Source of the DNA: Schistocephalus solidus
Lineage: Eukaryota; Platyhelminthes; Cestoda; Diphyllobothriidea; Diphyllobothriidae
Direction of reading: 5' to 3'
DNA: 64,000 nt
Assembly (NCBI GenBank): GCA_017591395.1
Contig: WEDG01007340.1
Coordinates: forward strand, 124,001-188,000
Shown here one piece after another: positions 54,924-64,000 of the stretch. Each line of letters begins with the position of its first letter. The stretch's first letter is position 1. The notes beneath the pieces are model-generated. The model was given only the letters and a program-made list of their open reading frames with translations, was not told the DNA's origin and ran no database searches. The translations under genes were made by a program, and so were the position numbers.

Positions 54924-57900
54924 GAAAGAAAGTTCCGCGAAAAAATCGGCTTTTCTGAACAACTTTCTTTCATCATTATCATCTCGGAATGCATACTATC
55001 TTAGTTATTTAATATATAGGAGATAGAATGCATTTTTACAGATTTTGGCTTGGGTGTACCCTCTGAGATGAAAATCGCAAAGGTGAAAAATGTCATGAAT
55101 CACGAGTTAAGTGCATTTTAACTGATTAAATACAAAAAGGCCGTATGACGGTTCTGCACCCGATTGCAGTAGTCCCCCCAGAGTTTCTTACTCAATTGAC
55201 CATAGTTCGAGCAAGATGCATATTGCGCGTCCCAGCCAACATGACGTTTCCGGGAAGTTATGGTTTGTCAGTCCGCTTGGACAGAAAGATCAAAAGTTCT
55301 GAGGCCATTCACACGTCAGTAATATAAGGATTTATAATTTTCTTTTTATCGAAAACAAGTTATTCTACGCCAGAAACCATATTCATAGCCCTTTTGTTGC
55401 GACAACTTGCCAACAGCCTGTAAGCTTTGACCATTGACGTCAAGATTCAAAAAAGAATGTGATTTACCAACCTGATCCGCTTTTTTCATCTCTTCCCGAA
55501 GTGTATTGCAGAAAATATCAAACGGTATTTAAAAACCGCATTGATAATTTGAAGAGAGTTTGCTTCCGCCAGTCATTTGCAATTGCGTTTACCACTGGTT
55601 GCTTCATAGGACACGCAAGCGGAATCGAACTTCCTCCCTCATAATATAGATGGCCATAAGCAAAACTTCAGAAATGCTAAATATTCAGGTATTATGACCC
55701 TGGCATTTACCCTGACGCTAAACGCTAACACTAATCCTACTCTCCCTGAAAATTAGCGCGAAGTCCCCGAATTAGGTAATTCTTGTTTCCTTGTATTGCT
55801 AGGAACGTTGTGGAATTTTTCAGATTTATTTAAACTTCCACTATGGATGACATTTCCGAAATCATATTTTACTACAAAACGTCACGTTTACTTATGGTGA
55901 CCAGGAAATAATATGCCTGGTTGCACTTGCAGCTTACCACGTGCATTTACAAGTTAAATCCGCAACCAGGGTGATTGTTTTTGCGGTGCACATATTAGCG
56001 ACAGATTAAACATACTATTTTCTGACTGCGGTCACAGCAGACACGGGTAAACATAGTTGGACCGAATTTTCACATTTCGTAAACAGCTGAGTGCAACTGG
56101 ATCTTTGTTAGATGTTTTTGCACTAAAGTGATTCAGTTTCTAACGAAGTAGATTCCGTGCAGAATGAACACAATCAATTAATGAATCTCTAGCCCCCGAC
56201 ACTAAAGAAGCTTTGCATGATATGCTTGGATGAAACCAACGATTTTACGAAGACCTGGGCTGAACTCTTCAAGATTTTTCGCGTTTGTCTAGGCCAATTG
56301 AACCATTGGCAACTAAAACTGAAGTGTTGTTGATCTACTTGTAGGAAGAAGCAGGCTTGTTTGGCTCAGCTCTGGAATTCCAATCTACAAGTTATGGCTG
56401 TAGAATAAACTCGAACAAGAATTTTCCTTCCTACATTCAGATCAAGGGAACATGGATAGGGAATGGTTATGCGTACCTCTTTCTACAAAGTGCCATGTAC
56501 GCATTGAAAATAACTGTGCAACACAACCGCAATCTTTCCTTTGTATATATTTGGAAAAACCACGTTCCTCTCCTAAAAGGCCTCTGTGACCTCCAATCCG
56601 CTATTGCCGATGACCTTGCGTGATATTTTAAGAGCGTGGAGAGATGTACACGCACGCGACCGAAGCTTCGCTACTACGCTACGCTAAGTACTCCCGATTG
56701 CAGTCAAAAGGACAGGAAATCTTGCCCGACTAGTAGAACCTTTGACTTATAAGTACTCAAAAATTCAACCGGATTCAGGTCCCCACTTTGCCCAGGCTTG
56801 GTGTTTGTGAGTGGCAATAAAGGTGAAAATGGTCGCTCCAGTCTCTCTTGTATTTGCCGGGATTCCTACTCGCTGTTATCACTTGATAGTCGTAGAGAAC
56901 TCTAGTTTGCCGTTTTTGATTAAAATGTTATTAATTTAACAGCAAATGACACTGCAATTAGTTCTTAGTTCAGGAAGAAGTTATGATCCAACTTGGCTTG
57001 CTGAACAAATCTGGCCACATTGTAAACGCATTCGTATCTAAATTATGAACCTGAGTACAGATCAAACAATCAAGTCGGCTGTGTATGTTTCTTTCACCAG
57101 TAAGGCCCAACTTCGGAATGCTTAGGGAGGAATCAGTTGATTTTGAGTAGCTGTCCTATTTCTACAACTTTCTTCTCGAAAACCTAAACTGATTGAAATG
57201 CACATATACTAGCACTGATTTGGCTTGGCTGCAAGACTCACCAATTACTGGCTATCCGTTTTGTCCTCAGAGATAATCTCTAGTACGATTTGAGGAATGA
57301 CTGTTAATGTAATGACGCGTGGCATTCCAACCCTCTTGTCCTTGTAGGCGAAATCACCTGGCTACAGGACGCTTGCGCAAGTAATCCGATTCACCACACT
57401 ACTTCCGCCAGCAGTGGGGCAGGGGCAACGTATTTATACTCGTCACTTGAGATGCTTCGAATGATTATTTCAACTCTGTCCTGCTATTTCCGCAGGAAGT
57501 CGACCACAACCAGCTCAGCAGAACGCAAAGATTTTCTGCAGTTTTAAAACAAACCGCAGGGCTACAGGCATACATTTACTCAGCTTTAGAGGTCAGCAAA
57601 CGCTAACTGTTCAGTCTGGGATGCAGATTGCATAAATCATGCAATTCTGTCGGAACGATTGGCTGTCTGTAAGAAATGCTCGACCGCTTTTCAGACTTTA
57701 GGTGACCTAGGGCCGTGCATCATGCGCGCTAAACTTTCTAACTTCTTTAAACCGAGCGAAATTTGGATCATAACTTTATTGGAACGGCGCTTTACAGTCA
57801 TGGGGCTAGTGTGTGTTTTGGTCTAAACGCCGGCCGTTAGCCAAATGTCTGGTAGAACCGGTGGCTGAAGCAACAGGACATCTGGCGCAACACCCGATAC

Positions 57901-58769
57901 GTGATAAAAAGGACGCTTTTGCACTTTTGTTTCCGAGAGAGAGGGATTCACGAAGTTGTTTGCCGGAGTCGCTTGTGACTACTTGCTAGATGTATGTATG
58001 CTATGGAGTTTCAACTGGGCTACGCACGAACAGTAAGGTCCCAGTTCTATGTTTTTGAGCATCGCATTTGTTATGATTCAGCAGTGTTTCGTTTTTGACC
58101 ACCGTAAAGCCCAGACGCGCAACTGAAATGCAGTGAAAGTGCTGAAACTGCAATTAACGGGATTTTGCTTCTATATCGAGTGCCATCCTTGCCACATGTC
58201 TGTAATCATATGAAATCCACATAGTAAAAACGTAACTTATGCAAGGCCCCAAGGAAGAGAATTTGTCGAATTAAGCTCTTTCTGAATATAACGTCCTAAT
58301 AAAGTTTATCTGAATTAACACTAATCAATTTTACCAGAAAATTACATCCGGATACTGAATTTAAAAATTAAGTGCTCATAAAGCAAAACCACCAACACGC
58401 ACTCTCAGTCCTAGGGTGAATGGGTTGCGCACCAGGTTGGATTTTTCATCATCTCAAGTTCAGTGCAGTTACCCATGTAATTTATAATTTCCTAGCTTTT
58501 GTAGGAAAACTATTTTTGTTGCTTCAAATGTAAGTGTACAGATAAGAAGGACACTAAACCGTATACCTTGATGTCAGCGAGGTTTCAAGGCTAGCAAAGA
58601 ATAGTACACAGAATATCTCCGCTCACACAATAACGCGTACCCTGGTTAATTTTCCCGGAGATGTCTTGTACAATTGCGAGTCGTAATAATTGCCTATGTG
58701 GCAGCCTAAATATGAAAGGGAAATGAGAAAGCTCCACCTACGAAATGTGGTCTTGCGCACAGTTACAGG
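54921..58769. other. Long region without supported genes
   Basis: AT-rich. A short stretch at 55,675-55,760 (acgctaaacgctaacactaa) resembles the MITE-T core. Frames at 55,145, 55,459 and 56,357 (+) have no recognisable similarity. Confidence 0.5.
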
Positions 58770-58972
58770 GAGGTTAAATATTCGTGTTCTAATACTAACA
58801 GTAGCGCTGAAATAAACCTAAACTGCAACCCTAATCTTAACCGTAGCACTACCCTCCACGCTATTGCTAATCGTAGACTTATTCCTTAAGATAAACCTGG
58901 AACGTGACACAAATAGACTGTATTGCACGTGGTTTCTGTTCCCATGGTCTCTTTATGGAGCCATGTAAGTCA
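58770..58972 (+). repeat. MITE-T fragment
   Basis: Core with taaacctaaactgcaaccct, aatcttaaccg, then a right end cacgtggtttctgttcccat, ggtctctttatggagccatg that matches the MITE-T right arm at 62,690-62,730 in diverged form. The left arm is not recognisable. Confidence 0.55.
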
Positions 58973-59784
58973 TTGTTACCGTCTGAGCAAACAAAATAGG
59001 CATAAAATCTTCCACTGAACCCGTAACTAAGCTCCAAATCTGCGTTTCCTTAGTTCTGGATATAAAACTCTTCAAATAAGCAATCTAGGTTCTACTACCA
59101 TCCGAATACCCAAACCGGTGACGTCTCAACTGCAAAATATTCACGAAGCATCACATTCGGCATGGCGAAATGCGTACCCGGCGCTTAATCCCAAAGTTCA
59201 CATAAAGTGAGCAACACTGGGAACATACTGATCCTTTATCATCAAAAAACCCAATATTAAAACACAGCATCAGCGGGGCCTGCAAGGCACAGTCCCCGAT
59301 CTACGCTGACTATCTGATCCATGGGATCAAACTACAAGGGGATAGTATGCTAATTTGCTCATAATCTTGAAGACGTTAAGGTTTCCTAAAAGGAGAGGCG
59401 GTTCATAGATCAGTGTCTTACCGTTTCAAGAAAACACGTCCACTTGTACCACAATGGCACTTCGCAAAATGACGGATTCAAGAGGAAGCCACAGGAGGCC
59501 ATTACTAAAAGCGTCCACGAGACTTCTACCGACTTCTCAAACTGAAAGGTGATCATTGTTTGGGAAGGGTGGCAGCAAGGGGTCGTTCGTATATGAGCAT
59601 TAAAAGGAGCGAAAAATATAGATTTACGTTAAAATCTATGTACGGCTTTTCACTGGTACGGTTTTGAAAAGGCAACTTAGTGTGAAGTGAAGTACTAGAA
59701 GCCAAGCTTCAAATAAATATTGAAAAAGAAGAGGATGTGATCCTATCAGCAAATATCTGCCTTTATACAGACTACGGGTGGGTT
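58973..59784. other. Unidentified spacer
   Basis: No gene or repeat recognised. Confidence 0.45.
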
Positions 59785-59965
59785 TTGAGGTACATTAGGA
59801 TTAAGTTTAAGGCTATAGTTAGGATTAAAGCAAGGGCTAGTGTTAAGATTTATGTCGATTTGGGGTTACGATTAGGGTCATGAATAAGATTCATGTTTGG
59901 GATAGAGCTAGGAAACGCGAATATTTACCTTTAGAATTTTGGGCAGGGCCATCTTCATTATTCAA
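59785..59965 (-). repeat. MITE-T core fragment
   Basis: aggattaagtttaaggctat, agttaggattaa, gattagggtcat and cgcgaatatttaccttt, the last being the reverse complement of the aagggtaaatattccg block at 62,454. End arms are missing or decayed. Confidence 0.5.
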
Positions 59966-60004
59966 GCGGTGCGGGCCTATTCCAAATTCCAGTTTAGGGG
60001 GCCC

Positions 60005-60945
60005 TATATATAGTTCGACCGTCGATTTAGACGAGGTCCACCGTATGCTCAACGGAAGGGTGGTGCAGGGACGGTTACTTGCGCGTGGTTAAGTTTAAAG
60101 TGATATTATACTTGCGCTGCGTCTACCGCACTCTCTCCTCATCCCCCACCTGAGCCCGGTGTCATGACAGAGTCAAGAAGACCGGAGATGGCAGAGGGCG
60201 CAGGTGGCTGGCGTGGCCGGAGCCGCCCCTGGGCTTACCACCACACCTGGCTTGGATTTCACGGAGTGGGAGTGCCATAAAGGCCACATTAAAAAGGAGC
60301 CATTACAGTCTGACTCTCAGTCCACCAGTCAGCTACTACAAACAAAACACACATTGGGCTGACCATGCGGTCCGAGTTATCCCGTCAGTTGGCAACCTTC
60401 CAAGCCACGGCTTTTAGCGCACCGTGATAGTTTCAAGCGCGTCAGATTGATAATAATGAGGACATGCACTGAGCCGTCGACCTCACTCTCTCCCCCAACC
60501 CCGCAATCAGACGACTGTCCGCGCCGGTCATTTGTCTGATGCGCGAGTGGGTTCAGCTGCTGGTGACCTCGTCTACGTGTTCTACGTACATGACCTGGCC
60601 TCCCAAACACCAGCACCAGCATTTCACACAACAGGGGGTTGAATGGCTTACATCTCACATGTGTGAGATAGCCAAAGGTAACGTTAAGAAGGAGCCATCG
60701 CAGCCTGACTCTCAGACCACCAGTCAGCCACTTCACACAGCATATATTGGACTGACTGTAAGGTCTGAGTGTAATTGACAGTTGGCGACCTTCCAAACCA
60801 AGGCGCTTATCATCACCACACTCTCTCTTTCTCCCACACCTGAGCCCGATGTCAAGACAGAGTCACGAAGACCGGAGATGGGAGAGGGCGCAGGTGGCTG
60901 GCGTGACCGGAGCCGCCCCTGGGCGTACCGAAGCTATAACTGTCG
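60005..60945 (+). repeat. REP-1 block
   Basis: Starts tatagttcgaccgtcgattt, agacgaggtccaccgtatgc, then cttgcgctgcgtctaccgca, gaagaccggagatgg, gtggccggagccgcccctgg, gagtgggagtgccataaagg, ggcaaccttccaagccacgg and cttttagcgcaccg. The later blocks recur diverged (60,690-60,800), and the accggagatgggagagggcg block recurs at 60,868. The short frames here are not credible genes. Confidence 0.85.
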
Positions 60946-62391
60946 AAGTCACACCTGTTTCAGGGTAATAAAAGCTTCTTGATTGAAACCTAGCAGACCT
61001 GAGGAATGAACTACTACTCACTGAAATGAGCTAAAAAGACGGTCAGTTAAACCTTTACAAGGACCGCTCTTGAACTGCGAAGAGCTTATTTTGCAACTTA
61101 AAGAAGATTAAATTAAAAAAAAACACAATAATTGTGATTATGAAGCACGCATTGTAAAAGTTAGCAGTGGAGTTAATCGTGTTCCGGGTTAGAAGAAACT
61201 TGTTACCAGAGCGTAAAGGCTTGTGAAATTTGCTTATTAAGAAATAAACTAACACTCAACATGTTCCCTGCCCTGATACCAAAACACAGATGTGATAAAA
61301 CATCGCATGTCGTTGAATATGCAGTCAAAGCAAGGACTGTGTGGAGAGCCCATTGACATATTGTTAAGTCAGTAGACTGAAAATCCCATAAAATGTCTAG
61401 GTGCAAATGGTGCTCATTCCGATCTGATCCTCAACTGTAATCTGTCACTCCATCTACTTTTGCCCAGTTCAGCAACGCCAGTAGAGCAGTTCTTTAGGCC
61501 GGCAATACAGCAGTTATTTTTGAATTGTGGTTCGATCAGAAAAGCAGACCAAACCACTAGAGAACACATGTGCACGAAGCTATACGCCATACTAGCTACC
61601 GTTCACGTTGTCCTAGTTCTGACATCATGACAGGTGTGTGAGATGAACTTCGGAGTTATTTCTGTCATTTGAACAAGCGCGAACGATGGTGTCCACAAGT
61701 GCTCCATTAGACGAGCACAGCGGTGGCTTAAGCAGCAAGTTGTCTGAAAAAGAGTTTATTGGTCTTCCCTATTCCCGCTTTCTACAAATACATCGCTTAG
61801 AAAACCCCAGGTGTACATTGACATAGTACTTGATCGTTTTAGTCAGTCCATCTTGCAGTGACACATGCAAAACCCTAGTGAACACTTCAGACCATATTCC
61901 ACTTAAATGAGACTGACATAAGTGGGTCACATGCTTTTACGTTAACTCTTTTGAGGGACGCATACAGCACACATTAGGCCACAATCTTACATGCTCACCG
62001 TCGATTCTAGGTTGCTGTGCTCATACTTGCTGTTTGTATTAAGGACTGAGACTGATCGAACAGGCAGCCCTTTCTTGTAACAAAGCTGTTAACTTTCCAA
62101 AGGATGAATATGCTCTAAAGACCCTATCTTGGAAGTTTGCAAACTGACGGAATAGCATAACTCTCCTACGGACTGAGAGCAGGCTGAATCAACTTCTTGT
62201 CAAGGTGGTCTTCATGAAAAATTTCACTAAAATTAAACCCAAACTATTTAGTTGTGGGTTGATTTATTGGAGTTTAGAGGCCATGCCCAGAATGGCATGT
62301 GAGGGTCACTAATTTAATAATGACAGTTAGTACACCCATGCCCATTTCGGCTCGATCCGGCTCCGTCTTGTCAATAGAATATAGGGAAGGA
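60946..62391. other. Unidentified spacer
   Basis: No gene, RNA or repeat family recognised on either strand. Confidence 0.5.
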
Positions 62392-62732
62392 GTGTCTTGT
62401 ATGGCCAATTTAATAGAACACGGGAACATGAACCACCCAGCCCACTCAGGAAGGGTAAATATTCCGTCTTCACGCTAACATGAACCCTAACATATAGCTA
62501 AACTCTTACTTTGATGTTAACCCTAGCATTACAATTAACCTAAAACTTACAGTTAATACGATAAAAACTTAACTCTTCGCCTAATTATGACCGTAACCTC
62601 AACTCTGACCTCAGCCCTGACACTCACCTTAATCCTAAGCCTGATTTCTGCGGAATTTGGCGTAAAACCACATATATTTTGGGTGGTTCCTATTCCCGTG
62701 TCCTGTTTAGGTGGCCATACAAGGCAGCTTCA
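62392..62732 (+). repeat. MITE-T: TIR element with telomere-like core, copy 2
   Basis: Left end tcttgtatggccaatttaat, agaacacgggaacatgaacc. Right end, reverse-complemented: CTTGTATGGCCACCTAAACA, GGACACGGGAATAGGAACCA. The core reads drifting AACCCTAA-like units (catgaaccctaac, gttaaccctagc, attaacctaaaac). Same design as 34,095-34,480, core in the opposite orientation. Confidence 0.85.
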
Positions 62733-64000
62733 CTGAATATAGGGTATTTGGGAAGATAATATTGGGTAGACAACCCTCAAGTCTTCTTTATCGTGAGCCA
62801 GTTTATACGCAAAGCAGCAGTGCGCTATCGAGACGACTATGGTGGGCATCGATGAAGAAGAATGTACTGGCAGTGTCATTCGCAGTGGAGGGGTTGCTTG
62901 GGTCCATCAAGGTTCAAGTCAGAACTTGTGTTTACGGCTTCTTGGGTGGTCGTCAGTGTGTTTACCGCATGCGAGTGGTTCCTTTGTTTCCAGAATGCTT
63001 TGCTTGGCAGGTAACAGCTCCGGCATGGCTAACCAATCAACGTTAAGGTGACCGTTAAATAAAATTTAAACAAAAATGCCGATTTGCACCACTCGCTCTA
63101 CTCCCCTGTTAACGGGTTCGAATAATAAGCTGAAACTTCCCATGATTAAATTATACGCTCTAAAAATCGAACTTTTCTGTCCTCCGGCCCTAACGAGTGC
63201 TGAATACCGTTTTTAACCAGCGTTCTATCACGCGAGACTGTTCACTGTCCTTCCACACAGCTACTTCATTTTCGCATTTGCGAGTTATCTGGCCTGCCAC
63301 CTAAATGCAACCACCACGTTCGTGAACCATCTATCGGACCAGGTAATGAAAAACTTGTCGGTTTGAGCCAGTGAGTGCTCTGCCCCCCTGGTTCAGCGTT
63401 ATGTTTGCGGTGTTTGATATCCTAACATCCAAGGAGGAAGTAATCCGAGATTTTGAAGTCTATTTGGCCATCATGCGATTGTCATCGCTATAAATGCATT
63501 GGCCAGATGAAATTTTTATAATAAGCAAATAATCTTCTAAATCCTTCTACAAGTGTTTCTGAAACCTTATGCAGAGACTGCCAATACATTAAGTAATTCT
63601 TCATAAATTCGAAATTCATACTTCAGTTCTTCCGCGAATGTAACCGAGTTATAGCAAAATTAATTAGCTTGACAACAATGACGATTATAGCTAGTAAAAA
63701 TAGGACAATTATTGAAAACTTGCACGAGTGAGCACGAACTGATTGTGTGATCTGCGTAAGCAGACCACAGAACTGCAGAGTATGCTTTATGAATTAAACA
63801 TTAATTTGACCTGGACATGATGAGGTTATTTAAGACCAAGGAAAAAACCAATTATTCCCTGCCCTAGTTGTTGTTTTGCTTCATTTTACTCGAAACACTG
63901 AACCTCCTTCAAGGTCTAAACCAGCTCTCGATCTCCGATGCCTGCTTGATGAGTTGTGGGAAGCCGGAGGAGGGGATGGGGAATACAAATTGCAACTTTA
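62733..64000. other. Unidentified terminal region
   Basis: A 111-codon plus frame (62,711-63,046) begins inside the MITE-T arm and has no recognisable similarity. Nothing else supported. Confidence 0.45.

Noticed and set aside
54729..54962. Frame with alternating Tyr-Ile
   Set aside because: Translation of the (AT)40 tract.
1..64000. CRISPR arrays, operons, bacterial mobile elements
   Set aside because: No regularly spaced short repeats and no bacterial gene organisation; introns, SINEs and LINEs show eukaryotic nuclear DNA.

Overview
This is nuclear DNA of a eukaryote, most likely a tapeworm of the diphyllobothriidean type (Spirometra / Dibothriocephalus / Schistocephalus group). Evidence: one recognisable host gene split by introns of about 0.4-4.6 kb, most of the sequence interspersed repeats, a non-LTR retrotransposon whose reading frame carries C2H2 zinc fingers downstream of the reverse transcriptase (from memory, typical of that worm group), Penelope-like elements, tRNA-derived SINEs, a mariner relic and long microsatellites. 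The order-level assignment is inference. No bacterial features are expected or seen.

Positions 1-17,076 (+ strand) hold the 3' part of an adducin gene. Eight coding exons were assembled by reading protein similarity and splice phase together: 468-716, 1821-2109, 3978-4224, 7501-7577, 7933-8124, 12743-12835, 14032-14099 and 16984-17076. They sum to 1,308 nt, an open frame of 435 codons plus stop. It runs from the end of the aldolase-like head domain to a C-terminal Lys-rich MARCKS-related domain. Intron 2 has a GC-AG boundary, and intron 5 contains about 1 kb of almost pure pyrimidine (TCC/CTT) repeat.

17,077-20,970 shows nothing identifiable. 21,645-25,300 is a decayed plus-strand copy (A) of the RT/zinc-finger retrotransposon. 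25,983-32,205 is built of foldback elements, a pair of long direct repeats and a REP-1 fragment. 32,390-33,048 is a mariner transposase relic ending at a (TCC)n tract. 34,095-34,480 and 62,392-62,732 are two copies of a short terminal-inverted-repeat element with a telomere-like core.

35,260-42,450 holds microsatellites, inverted SINE pairs, one candidate short first exon and a CG-rich patch. 43,080-45,190 (-) is a head-to-tail pair of broken Penelope-like elements. 47,010-48,310 is a tandem REP-1 block. 48,312-52,331 (-) is a nearly full-length retrotransposon (copy C) joined directly to a truncated sibling (copy B, 52,332-54,068). Three nested SINEs and an (AT)40 tract follow. 54,921-64,000 is mostly unidentified sequence with REP-1 and MITE fragments.

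Apart from adducin no host gene can be supported with confidence; three weak candidate exons are noted. All transposable-element coding regions are disrupted.
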